Shown here one piece after another: positions 8,007-15,674 of a DNA stretch of 64,000 nt. Position 1 is the first letter of the stretch. Each line of letters begins with the position of its first letter. A model generated the notes under the pieces. That model was not told the origin of the DNA and made no database searches. It saw only the letters and a list, made by a program, of their open reading frames with translations. The position numbers and the translations under genes were made by a program. Source of the stretch: Clostridiales bacterium (GTDB lineage: Bacteria; Bacillota; Clostridia; Peptostreptococcales; Anaerovoracaceae); the NCBI GenBank assembly GCA_015258265.1, contig JABZIP010000007.1:1-64000 (forward strand). Direction: 5' to 3'.

Positions 8007-8639
8007 ATGAATCCATTTTTATTAGTGGCTATAAAATTGTTAATAGGGTTTCTTGTAATGATTGTAATAATAAATATAACAGGAAAAGGTAATTTGGCAC
8101 CGTCGTCAGCCAGCGATCAAATTGTAAACTATGTTCTTGGTGGTATTATAGGAGGTGTTATTTATAACGAGAATGTCAAGATACTGGATTTTATTGCAAT
8201 TTTATGTATTTGGTGTATGCTTGTACTCGCTTTAAAGTGGATAAAGAAGCATAATGTAAAAGCAAAACAGATAATAGATGGCAGGGCTTTAATAATAATC
8301 GATGACGGTAAAATAGATATTGAAAATTGTAAGAAAGCTGGACTGTCTGCGCACGATGTAGCTTTTAAGTTGCGCACAAACGGGATTTATTCATCAAAGA
8401 TGGTAAAACGGGCAGTAGTTGAGCAAAACGGACAACTAATCATAATACAGGCAGGAGAAGAAAATCCTAAGTTCCCTGTTATTACCGATGGTCAAGTACA
8501 AAATGATATTCTTAAAGTGATAGGGAAAGATGAAGAGTGGCTTCTTGGCGAATTACAAAAGCATGGAATTACTAAACCTAGTGAAGTGTTTTTGGGAGAG
8601 TATGTTGACAATTCCTTTATACTAACGACATATGAATAA
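8007..8639 (+). CDS. DUF421 (YetF/YrbG-like) membrane protein
   Basis: 210 residues. Three hydrophobic segments at about 5-25, 38-53 and 60-77 are followed by a soluble domain whose LIIDDGKIDIENCKKAGLS, DVAFKLRTNGI and QNGQLIIIQ stretches match the duplicated YetF C-terminal fold. DUF421 proteins sit in the cytoplasmic membrane with the soluble part inside; function is unknown, some affect spore or stress traits. AAGGAAG lies 12 nt before the ATG, a rather long spacing. The gene stands alone between NAD-locus debris and the AAA ATPase. Confidence 0.85.
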   Translation: MNPFLLVAIKLLIGFLVMIVIINITGKGNLAPSSASDQIVNYVLGGIIGGVIYNENVKILDFIAILCIWCMLVLALKWIKKHNVKAKQIIDGRALIIIDDGKIDIENCKKAGLSAHDVAFKLRTNGIYSSKMVKRAVVEQNGQLIIIQAGEENPKFPVITDGQVQNDILKVIGKDEEWLLGELQKHGITKPSEVFLGEYVDNSFILTTYE

Positions 8640-8722
8640 TGGAGTAAATATAGACTATATTAAACTAAAACCAATATAAGGATAGGCGTATTTAAGTGGA
8701 AGTTTTTTAATATTGTAAATAC

Positions 8723-8766
8723 GATAAAACTCGAAATAAAAAGGTGGAAATCCGCCTTAATTTTTT
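8723..8766 (+). terminator. terminator-like repeat, copy 1
   Basis: GATAAAACTCGAAATAAAA then hairpin AAGGTGGA (8741-8748)/TCCGCCTT (8751-8758, one G-T pair) and a T-rich tail. It follows the DUF421 gene by about 85 nt and may end its transcript. The same unit recurs at 8796-8842. The remaining sequence at 8640-8722 shows nothing recognisable. Confidence 0.65.
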
Positions 8767-8774
8767 ATAGTTTA

Positions 8775-8803
8775 TTGATTAGCTAACTAATTTGTGATAA
8801 AAT
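8775..8803 (+). promoter_or_regulatory. promoter of the AAA/DUF4143 ATPase, between the two terminator repeats
   Basis: TTGATT (8775-8780), 17-nt spacer, TAAAAT (8798-8803) with an extended TG motif at 8795-8796. The palindrome TTAGCTAA (8779-8786) lies in the spacer. Transcription would begin near 8810, just before the second hairpin. Confidence 0.55.
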
Positions 8804-8842
8804 ACACTCGAAATAAAAAGGCGGAAATCCGCCTTAATTTTT
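8796..8842 (+). terminator. terminator-like repeat, copy 2, in the leader of the ATPase gene
   Basis: Perfect hairpin AAGGCGGA (8818-8825)/TCCGCCTT (8828-8835) followed by AATTTTTC. It shares CTCGAAATAAAAAGG and the whole hairpin with copy 1. It lies only about 8 nt after the predicted transcription start and 17 nt before the ATPase ATG, so it could act as an attenuator; it also contains the -10 element of the promoter at its 5' end. Confidence 0.65.
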
Positions 8843-8858
8843 CTTGCGAGGTGGCTAT

Positions 8859-10148
8859 ATGATAATTAAACGAGATTATTATCTAAAGAAAATTATAGAT
8901 AAAAGAGAAAATGGCAGAATTAAGATCATTACAGGGATAAGAAGATGTGGGAAATCATATTTGTTATTTAATTTATACAAAGAGTACTTAATGTCTAAGG
9001 GCGTCAAAGAAAAACAAATAATATCTATTGCACTTGATGAAATAGATAATCTTAAATATAGAAATCCATTTAGATTGAATGAGTACATAAAGGAAAAAAC
9101 TAATAAAAGAAATCAAATATATTATATTTTCATCGATGAGATTCAATTATCTGTGCCTGTAAGCAATCCATATGTAGATAGCCGAGAAAAAAATGTAACT
9201 TTTGTCGATGTCTTGCTGGGAATTGCAAAAAATACTAATTTGGACATTTATGTAACAGGTAGCAATTCTAAAATGCTTTCATCCGATGTATTGACGCAGT
9301 TTCGAGATCGCGGTGATGAGATACATGTAAATCCTCTATCATTTTCAGAAGTTTATGATTTGTATGAAAACAAAGAGTTAGCTTTTGAACATTATACAGT
9401 ATATGGAGGAATGCCATATATCTATAGTTTAAAAAGTGATGAAGAAAAAAATCAATATTTGAAGGACTTATTTAAGGAAACGTATATAAAGGATATTTTG
9501 GAAAGAAATAACATACAAAATGAGAAGGAAGTACTTGAATTATTGCTTGATTTCACATCTTCCGCCATTGGCTCACTAACTAATCCAACTAAGCTATCAA
9601 GAAGATTTTTATCAGAAAAACAGATAAATATATCTTCCAATACAATTTCAAAATATCTTAGTTTCTTTGAGGAGGCATATGTTATATATCGCGTTAATAG
9701 ATATGATGTTAAGGGATCAAGATATTTCTCGACACCACTAAAATATTATTTTGCAGATATAGGTCTTAGAAATGCGAGATTAAATTTTAGGCAAGTAGAA
9801 GAAACTCATATTATGGAAAATATCATCTATAACGACTTGCTTCGTAGAGGATATAACATAGATGTTGGTGTAGTTGAACACGATTGTAAGAAAGAAGGGA
9901 ACAGGAGAAAGGTGCAGCTCGAAGTTGATTTTGTTATAAACAAGGGGCATCAAAGGTATTATATCCAATCAGCTTTAAATGTGGATAGTATGGAGAAAAG
10001 AGAGCAAGAAACGGCATCACTTAAGAAAATAGACGATTCATTTAAAAAAATTGTGATTGTGAGAAAGCCTATCGTTCCTAGACATGACAATGATGGCATT
10101 TTATACATTGGAGTAGGGGAGTTTTTACTTAATGAAGTAATCATATGA
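8859..10148 (+). CDS. AAA ATPase with C-terminal DUF4143
   Basis: 429 residues. Walker A GIRRCGKS (26-33) and Walker B YIFIDE (D93/E94) mark the ATPase_AAA_14 domain; the region from about 205 (YIKDILERNNIQNEKEV) to about 400 matches DUF4143, ending in a nuclease-like tail with LEVDFVIN. The family is abundant, often multi-copy and patchily distributed; molecular function is unknown, with links to mobile elements and possible defence or chromosome roles proposed. Start at 8859 has GAGGTGG upstream and gives the family's usual MIIKRDYYL beginning; an ATG at 8844 lies upstream in frame. It is AT-richer than its neighbours and flanked by gene debris, consistent with acquisition. Confidence 0.88.
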   Translation: MIIKRDYYLKKIIDKRENGRIKIITGIRRCGKSYLLFNLYKEYLMSKGVKEKQIISIALDEIDNLKYRNPFRLNEYIKEKTNKRNQIYYIFIDEIQLSVPVSNPYVDSREKNVTFVDVLLGIAKNTNLDIYVTGSNSKMLSSDVLTQFRDRGDEIHVNPLSFSEVYDLYENKELAFEHYTVYGGMPYIYSLKSDEEKNQYLKDLFKETYIKDILERNNIQNEKEVLELLLDFTSSAIGSLTNPTKLSRRFLSEKQINISSNTISKYLSFFEEAYVIYRVNRYDVKGSRYFSTPLKYYFADIGLRNARLNFRQVEETHIMENIIYNDLLRRGYNIDVGVVEHDCKKEGNRRKVQLEVDFVINKGHQRYYIQSALNVDSMEKREQETASLKKIDDSFKKIVIVRKPIVPRHDNDGILYIGVGEFLLNEVII

Positions 10149-10202
10149 GATGTTCAAAATTTGCTTAACTTGAAAATGATGCCGGTATTTGAAATACAAA
10201 TC
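10149..10202 (+). pseudogene. diverged duplicate of the nadE 3' end
   Basis: Directly after, and in frame with, the ATPase stop codon the sequence reads DVQNLLNLKMMPVFEIQI, comparable to HAQNLFKLKLMPMFDSKI at the end of nadE (9 of 18 identical; 28 of 39 bases identical over the core). No start codon or stop nearby. It looks like the tail of an ancestral or second nadE cut by the arrival of the ATPase gene. Confidence 0.5.
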
Positions 10203-10236
10203 AGTAAAGTGAAACTAAAGATTTTACAAATAATAA

Positions 10237-10261
10237 AAAACGCACCTTCGGGTGCGTTTTT
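10237..10261. terminator. bidirectional intrinsic terminator with UUCG tetraloop
   Basis: Ten-base-pair stem AAAACGCACC (10237-10246)/GGTGCGTTTT (10251-10260) with loop TTCG and A/T tracts on both sides. It separates the plus-strand ATPase from the converging minus-strand AEC permease and can serve both. Confidence 0.9.
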
Positions 10262-10286
10262 GTTATAATCGGATTTAATGAATAAA

Positions 10287-11231
10287 TCACATGCCGTAAA
10301 TATGGCTTAATATAGTTGCCGCAACAGGTAATGTTATTAACGAACATGTAGTTGTGAGTGCAACGCCCTCTGCGACAAGGTCTGCATTGTGTCCTTCTTT
10401 TGCTGCAACGCCTACCGATGCGACAGCACAAGGGAAACACGATGAAAATACAAGTGTCAGTTTTACGCCGGACGAAATAGGAAGCCAGTGTACGGCAAGG
10501 AATGTCAGCATAGGGACAACGATGAGGTTTATCAGCGAAGCCTTGATAAGGTCTTTGTTTTTGAGTATCGACATTACATTGCTTCCTGCAAGTTGCACAC
10601 CTACGATAATCATGGAAAGAGGAATGGTTGCATCACCTATCAAACCGAGAAAATCAATTACAGGAAGCGGCAGGTGTATTCCTCCGAAAAGTATTACAGC
10701 ACCTAAAAGGGCAGCGATTATACATGGGTTCAGTGCAGATTTAATAGTCTGTCTAAGGTCGTATGTATTGTTGCGTCCGATATTCATCTGGAATATTGCA
10801 ATCATATACAGGTAGATGTTCAGCGGAATATTAGCAATTACTATAAGGAAGAATATGTAATCTCCAAATATCGCTTTTGTAATCGGAAAACCCATAAAAC
10901 CTGTATTTACAGCTATCATTACTACCATGAGAACACCGACATCTGCGGAAGGGGTACTCCTAAGAAGTTTGCTCAGAAAGTATGCGATTACAGGCATTAT
11001 CGTAAAGAACAGCAAGGCTCCGAGCAGAACGGTAACGGTATCCTTGAATAAATCGTGATTCAGTGTTCCTGTTGCCATTGCGTGAAGAATCATAGCAGGA
11101 GATGTAATTAAAATCAATAAATCTACCAGATATTTATTGGATTCGGCAGGTAAAATTCCGCGTTTATTTGCAAATAAACCTACGAAAATCATGGCGAAGA
11201 TAACCAGAATTTTAATCAGTATCGTTAACAT
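10287..11231 (-). CDS. AEC (auxin efflux carrier) family permease
   Basis: 314 residues with about ten hydrophobic segments, beginning ILIKILVIFAMIFVGLFANKRGILP and containing the family's ITSPAMILHAM, FMGFPITKAIFG and PLSMIIVGVQLAG stretches. AEC proteins of bacteria transport small organic acids such as malate or malonate; substrate here is not predictable. AAGGAG lies 5 nt before the ATG on the minus strand. It is the only intact minus-strand gene in the window and has its own promoter and terminator. Confidence 0.9.
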   Translation of the reverse strand: MLTILIKILVIFAMIFVGLFANKRGILPAESNKYLVDLLILITSPAMILHAMATGTLNHDLFKDTVTVLLGALLFFTIMPVIAYFLSKLLRSTPSADVGVLMVVMIAVNTGFMGFPITKAIFGDYIFFLIVIANIPLNIYLYMIAIFQMNIGRNNTYDLRQTIKSALNPCIIAALLGAVILFGGIHLPLPVIDFLGLIGDATIPLSMIIVGVQLAGSNVMSILKNKDLIKASLINLIVVPMLTFLAVHWLPISSGVKLTLVFSSCFPCAVASVGVAAKEGHNADLVAEGVALTTTCSLITLPVAATILSHIYGM

Positions 11232-11265
11232 TGACGCTCCTTAAATTTTTATTGTAATTTTATGC

Positions 11266-11294
11266 ATTATAGCATAAAATACTTATGTGAACAA
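11266..11294 (-). promoter_or_regulatory. promoter of the AEC permease
   Basis: Read on the minus strand: TTGTTC (11294-11289), 17-nt spacer, TATAAT (11271-11266) with extended TGC motif, 35 nt before the start codon. Confidence 0.7.
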
Positions 11295-11376
11295 GTTTTG
11301 TAAACACATTTGAATATGGAAAAGTTCACTGACAGGATTGCTTTTAATTTAAAGAAAGCAGGCGAATTTATTTAGA

Positions 11377-11385
11377 TGATATACT
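11377..11385 (+). promoter_or_regulatory. extended -10 element before the DUF2974 gene
   Basis: TGATATACT, an extended -10 with no clear -35 box, about 20 nt before the start codon at 11405. Confidence 0.4.
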
Positions 11386-11404
11386 ATGAAAAGAGAGAAG
11401 CGGT

Positions 11405-12505
11405 ATGGTATTATTGGATTATTTAAAATGGCGAAATGATGTTGATTTTCATACGGCGGAATTTAACGATATAGACAATGTAGTGCTTTCGTATTTGGCA
11501 TATATAGATTTTGGAGAGTTGTTCGGCGACGTCGATGTGCCATGCAATATGGATAAAGCGCTAAAGCAGTTTTGTAAAAAATATTCTTTAGATGAAATTC
11601 GGGAAAATGCTGAATTTACCAAAAGAGCACCGTTGCTCTTGGAAGAAATGGCAGTTGGTGAACGCTTTAGAGAAACAATAATAGAACACTATATGGATGA
11701 TTTTGATAAAGAAAAGACCAAGCAATTTGCAGCGGTTACATTTAAATTACCGAACGGCGTAAATTATATTTCGTTTAGGGGGACTGACAGTACGATAACG
11801 GGCTGGAAAGAATCGCTTCTGATGAGCTGCACATCAGATATAGAAGGGGCAAAAGAAGCTGTTGATTATTTAAATAATGTGGCAAAATTGCTAAAAGGGG
11901 ATTTGATAATAGGCGGGCATTCCAAAGGTGGAAACTTTGCAATGTATGCGTCGGCGTTTTGCGATGACAGTATAAAAAAGCGCATTATAAAAATCTACAA
12001 TAATGACGGACCGGGATTTAGGGATGAAATTATAGAATCGCAGGAATATAAGCAAATTGAACCCAAAATACTCAGCATTCTGCCGCAAACTTCTATAATA
12101 GGACAGCTTCTTTCAAACAGAGCAGAAGAAAAAATTATAAAAAGCGATGCAAAGGGCATATTTCAGCACGATCCCATGACATGGGAAGTAACAAAAAATA
12201 AGTTTGTAGCTGAGGAACTGGATAACTTTAGTAAATTTGTTAAAGTTGCATTGGGTTCATGGCTGGAAAAAATTGATGACGAAACAAGAGAATCGGTTGT
12301 ATCGACAGTGTTTTCTATGATTGAAGAAACAAAGGCGGAGACATTTGTGGAATTTGGAGGCAGCGCATTCAAAAACACGGGAATTTTGATAAAGGAGCTC
12401 GCTAAATTGCCAAAAGAGAAAAGAAATGAGCTTATGACGGCATTCGGAAGTTTGATACAGGAGAGCGGAAAAGCGGCGTTTGATCAGATTCAAAATAAAT
12501 CGTAG
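11405..12505 (+). CDS. DUF2974 (Mbeg1-like) alpha/beta-hydrolase
   Basis: 366 residues. The middle part has a lipase-like layout: VNYISFRGTD (strand plus oxyanion loop), GWKESLLMS, and the nucleophile elbow GGHSKGG with S173. The first 40 residues (LLDYLKWRNDVDF..., LSYLAYIDFGELF) are the typical DUF2974 beginning. A serine esterase/lipase activity is likely, substrate unknown; no signal peptide, so probably cytoplasmic. GAGAAGCGG precedes the ATG. Family members are common in oral and gut Bacillota. Confidence 0.85.
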   Translation: MVLLDYLKWRNDVDFHTAEFNDIDNVVLSYLAYIDFGELFGDVDVPCNMDKALKQFCKKYSLDEIRENAEFTKRAPLLLEEMAVGERFRETIIEHYMDDFDKEKTKQFAAVTFKLPNGVNYISFRGTDSTITGWKESLLMSCTSDIEGAKEAVDYLNNVAKLLKGDLIIGGHSKGGNFAMYASAFCDDSIKKRIIKIYNNDGPGFRDEIIESQEYKQIEPKILSILPQTSIIGQLLSNRAEEKIIKSDAKGIFQHDPMTWEVTKNKFVAEELDNFSKFVKVALGSWLEKIDDETRESVVSTVFSMIEETKAETFVEFGGSAFKNTGILIKELAKLPKEKRNELMTAFGSLIQESGKAAFDQIQNKS

Positions 12506-12512
12506 AAATTAT

Positions 12513-12541
12513 TTGTATTTTAGACTAAAAAGGAACATAAT
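12513..12541 (+). promoter_or_regulatory. possible promoter of the acidic microprotein
   Basis: TTGTAT (12513-12518), 17-nt spacer, CATAAT (12536-12541). Confidence 0.4.
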
Positions 12542-12582
12542 CAACTTAGATTTCAAGAAAAAACGAATTGGAGGAAAATATT

Positions 12583-12777
12583 ATGGAAAAAGATGATTGG
12601 ACATTACCGATTGACGGATTGTTTGATTTTGACGGCGACGGAGATTTAGATGCTTTTGAACGCAGTATAGAAACAGGCGTCATAATGGACGAATTTGATG
12701 ATAAAGAATTCGACGATGAATTTGAAGATGACGAATTCGATGATGAATTTGATGATGATGAATTCGATGATTTTTAA
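12583..12777 (+). CDS. acidic microprotein with one EF-hand-like loop
   Basis: 64 residues from the ATG at 12583, which has TTGGAGG 9 nt upstream (an ATG at 12568 lacks one). Residues 15-26, DFDGDGDLDAFE, fit a 12-residue EF-hand calcium loop (D1, D3, D5, G6, hydrophobic 8, E12). The C-terminal half is built of repeats of D/E-D-E-F-D, encoded by recurring GAATTCGATGATGAATTT-like units, leaving net charge strongly negative and no cysteine or membrane segment. No family recognised. It stands alone between the DUF2974 hydrolase and the YfcC promoter. Proper ribosome-binding site and a candidate promoter support a real gene; calcium binding is inference. Confidence 0.68.
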   Translation: MEKDDWTLPIDGLFDFDGDGDLDAFERSIETGVIMDEFDDKEFDDEFEDDEFDDEFDDDEFDDF

Positions 12778-12796
12778 ACCGGTGTAAGCATATATC

Positions 12797-12825
12797 TTGA
12801 CATCTTTGCATAATTATGCTATTAT
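12797..12825 (+). promoter_or_regulatory. strong sigma-A promoter of the yfcC-M20D-deacylase unit
   Basis: TTGACA (12797-12802), 17-nt spacer, TATTAT (12820-12825): a consensus -35 and near-consensus -10, about 97 nt before the yfcC start, leaving a leader in which no riboswitch was recognised. Confidence 0.75.
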
Positions 12826-12921
12826 ACAAGTAGTACTTTAATACGCTAATGTTATAACGAAAAACAGCGGCAAGCAGTGCTGAAAAAATTTTTCTTAGTA
12901 AAGATAGGAGGGGAAGTTGTT

Positions 12922-14334
12922 ATGAGTGAAGGGCCAAAAATTGAAAACAAAAAGAAGTTTACATTACCGCACATTTATGTTTTGCTTTTTGGAATTATTG
13001 TATTATGCACAATTCTGACATACATTGTACCTGCCGGCGAATTTGACCGCGTTACAAACGAAAATGGAACGCAAATGGTTGTAGCAGGTTCATGGCATAC
13101 CGTTAAGCAGACTCCGGTAAATGCTTTTCATATGTTTTAATCACTATTCAGTGGAATGAATGCAGCCGCAGGAGTTATATTCTTTATTTTTATTGCGTTT
13201 GCATCCGTAGGTTTTATAACTAGGAGCGGAGCATTTGACGGACTTGTAGTGTGGCTTATGAAGGTATTAAAAGGCAATGCCACTTTGATAGTAATTCCTA
13301 TCTTTATGGCACTGTTCGGGATAGGTTCTTCGACAGTAGGTATGTTTGAAGAATGGTTACCTTTTATTCCGATTTTTGCGGCAATTTTTATAAGATTGGG
13401 TTTTGATGCTGTAACGGGACTAGCGACGGTTGCGCTTGGAGCAGGCCTCGGCTTTTCAGGAGCTGCAATGAATCCGTTTACAGTCGGAGTATCGCAAGGA
13501 ATAGCTCAGGTACCGTATATGTCAGGGGCGGGATATCGCGTAATTTGTCATATAGTTATGTTGATAGTGGCATCGGCTTTTGTTATGAAATACGCAAAAT
13601 CCGTTAGAGAAAATCCGCAAAAATCACTTGTCTACGGAGATGATTTCAGTGAACTTTTGACAAACGACGACGGGATTGATTCCAAAGTATTCGGTATTCG
13701 CCAAAAACTGGTGCTGCTGGATCTTATTGTGGGCATAGTAGTAATAGTCTATGGAACCAAAAATTTTGGTTGGTATTTTATGGAATTATCTGCGGTATTC
13801 ATCATAATGGGACTGGTTGCAGCGATAATAATGGGTATAAAGCCGAATCGTATAGGCGAAGAAATTGCTATGGGATTCAAGGATGCGGCAATGGCTGCAA
13901 TGATGGTCGGTATAGCGCGTGCGATACTTATGGTTTTGAATGAGGGTAAAATAACCGACACTATAGTGTATGAAATGTCTACACCTCTGTCGCATTTACC
14001 TGCAGAACTTTCGGCGGTTGCAATGCTTATAGTGCAGACTATACTGAATTTCTTCATACCTTCAGGCTCCGGACAGGCAGCGGTATCAATGCCTATAATG
14101 ACACCACTTGCCGATATGCTTGGCATTACAAGAAATACTGCTTGTCTTGCATTTCAGTTTGGAGACGGACTTTCGAATATCGTTTGGCCTACAGCGTTTG
14201 CGCCTATAATGGCAGGGCTTGCCGGTGTTAAAGTTACTAAATGGTGGAAATTTGTATTCCCGCTTTTCTTCATAATAATAGCTGTACAGTCCGTTCTCAT
14301 GGTAGTTGCGGTTATGATTGGATTCGGTCAATAA
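12922..14334 (+). pseudogene. YfcC-family transporter interrupted by one nonsense codon
   Basis: From ATG 12922 (AGGAGGGGAAG upstream) the frame runs to 14334 with a single TAA at 13138-13140, codon 73; a C-to-T change from CAA (Gln) explains it, as the frame continues unchanged (SLFSGMNAAAGVIFF). Total length of 470 codons equals intact YfcC proteins, multi-spanning permeases of the ion-transporter superfamily thought to carry peptides, amino acids or short-chain acids. TFTLPHIYVLLFG near the start, PFTVGVSQGIAQ and the FIPSGSGQAAVSMPIM stretch are characteristic. The rest shows no other decay, so the mutation is recent, or stop read-through or reinitiation at ATG 13156 allows some product. 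It heads the unit with the M20D and deacylase genes and probably imported their substrate. Confidence 0.85.
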
Positions 14335-14352
14335 TTTAACATATGAGTATAT

Positions 14353-14389
14353 AATTCCCGCAGTAGGTATCGGACCGCCTGCGGGAATT
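14353..14389 (+). terminator. stem-loop between yfcC and the M20D gene
   Basis: AATTCCCGCAG (14353-14363) pairs with CTGCGGGAATT (14379-14389), 11 bp, 15-nt loop. There is no T tract, so it is more likely an mRNA processing or stability element, or a partial terminator that lowers downstream expression. Confidence 0.5.
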
Positions 14390-14445
14390 CATTTAATAGC
14401 CGCAAAATGCGTGGATAATTGATGAAAAAGGAGGCGATATAAGTA

Positions 14446-15624
14446 GTGAAATACGATGAATTGCAAAGAGTAATAGAGTCGGGGATTGAGAAAAATTGGG
14501 ATGAATTCTTTCGCCTTAATTGCGATATAGCAAAGGAACCCGAGCTTTCCGGCAAGGAGTTTAAAACTTCAAGAAAAATTGTTGAAACATTACAAGCTAA
14601 AGGGTATGAAGTGGAGTATCCTTTTGACGGTTTGGAAACGGCATTTAGGGCGACATATGGTAAGGGGAATCATAAGTATAAGGTTGCAATACTTGCAGAA
14701 TATGATGCCTTGCCGGATATAGGTCATGCGTGCGGTCATTCTTTGTCAGGGGCTATAAGTTGCCTTGCAGGTGTCGCGCTGAGCAATTTGCAAGATGAAC
14801 TTGATACGGATATTCATATAATAGGAACTCCAAACGAAGAAGAAGACGGAGCGAAGTGCAAGATGGCGGACGATGGGGTGTTTGATATTTACGATGAGGC
14901 TATAATGGTGCATCTGTACAACAACAATGTACCCGTACCGAAACTTTATGCACTTGACAGCATAATGTATGAGTTTCACGGAAAACCGGCTCATTCTGCA
15001 GGTAATCCTTGGGACGGCGTCAATGCACTTAATGCAGGGCAGCTTATGTTTCATGCAATAGATATGTTAAGACAACATGTCAGACCGGATGTGCGGATGC
15101 ATGGAATCTTTAGAAATGGCGGCACAGCACCAAATGTTGTGCCTGATGAAGTTGCGCTTGAGATATATGTACGCTCTACCGACAGACCTTATCTAAACGA
15201 AATTCTTAAAAAAGTCGAAAATTGCGCACAAGCCGGTTGTCTTGCAACAGGAGCAACTTTGAGCCGGTATCCGACGGCAGCACCATATAATAATTTAAAG
15301 ATTAACAAAACGGGCAACGATGCGCTCTTTGAGGTTTATGAAGAACTCAATTTGAAACTTCCGAAGAATGAGAAACTGGAGCTTATGTTCGGTTCATCGG
15401 ATATAGGAAATGTGAGTTTTCGCTGTCCGGCATTTCATCCGTGCTTGAAACTGACGCCCGAAAACATTGAAATACATAGCAGAGAATTTGCAGAATATGT
15501 GATTCGCGATGAGGGTAAAGAAATGCTGAAAGTAGGAGCAAAAATAATTGCATTTCATATAGCCAAGCTGTTTTCGAGCGAAGACAAAGTGCGAGCTATG
15601 AAAGCGGATTTTCTTAGCGAATAG
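14446..15624 (+). CDS. M20D-family metallo-amidohydrolase (AbgB/PM20D2-like)
   Basis: 392 residues. Metal-site motifs are D91-I-G-H94-A-C96-G-H98 (the M20D cysteine-containing HACGH form) and NEEEDGAK with E131-E133; HSAGNPWDGVNALN begins the dimerisation domain. This branch hydrolyses amide bonds of N-acyl amino acids, p-aminobenzoyl-glutamate or dipeptides; PM20D2 acts on beta-alanyl-lysine-type dipeptides. GTG start chosen because AAAGGAGG lies 11 nt upstream and the next ATG is internal to the conserved part. It follows the broken YfcC transporter and precedes the D-acylamino acid deacylase, indicating a shared catabolic substrate class. Confidence 0.88.
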   Translation: MKYDELQRVIESGIEKNWDEFFRLNCDIAKEPELSGKEFKTSRKIVETLQAKGYEVEYPFDGLETAFRATYGKGNHKYKVAILAEYDALPDIGHACGHSLSGAISCLAGVALSNLQDELDTDIHIIGTPNEEEDGAKCKMADDGVFDIYDEAIMVHLYNNNVPVPKLYALDSIMYEFHGKPAHSAGNPWDGVNALNAGQLMFHAIDMLRQHVRPDVRMHGIFRNGGTAPNVVPDEVALEIYVRSTDRPYLNEILKKVENCAQAGCLATGATLSRYPTAAPYNNLKINKTGNDALFEVYEELNLKLPKNEKLELMFGSSDIGNVSFRCPAFHPCLKLTPENIEIHSREFAEYVIRDEGKEMLKVGAKIIAFHIAKLFSSEDKVRAMKADFLSE

Positions 15625-15674
15625 GAATACTGTAATTTTTAGGAAAATTTTAATAAAACGAAAGGATAAACACT

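Noticed and set aside
8779..8786. TTAGCTAA at the ATPase promoter as a second copy of the operator at 361-376
   Set aside because: Only the TTAGC/GCTAA core is shared and the spacing differs (0 versus 4 nt), so common regulation is not supported.
8844..8858. Upstream in-frame ATG for the AAA/DUF4143 gene
   Set aside because: It would place the GAGGTGG ribosome-binding site inside the gene and adds five residues not usual in the family.
12922..14334. Stop-codon recoding as explanation for the interrupted YfcC gene
   Set aside because: TAA is used as a normal stop by many intact genes here and no selenocysteine- or pyrrolysine-type context is visible.
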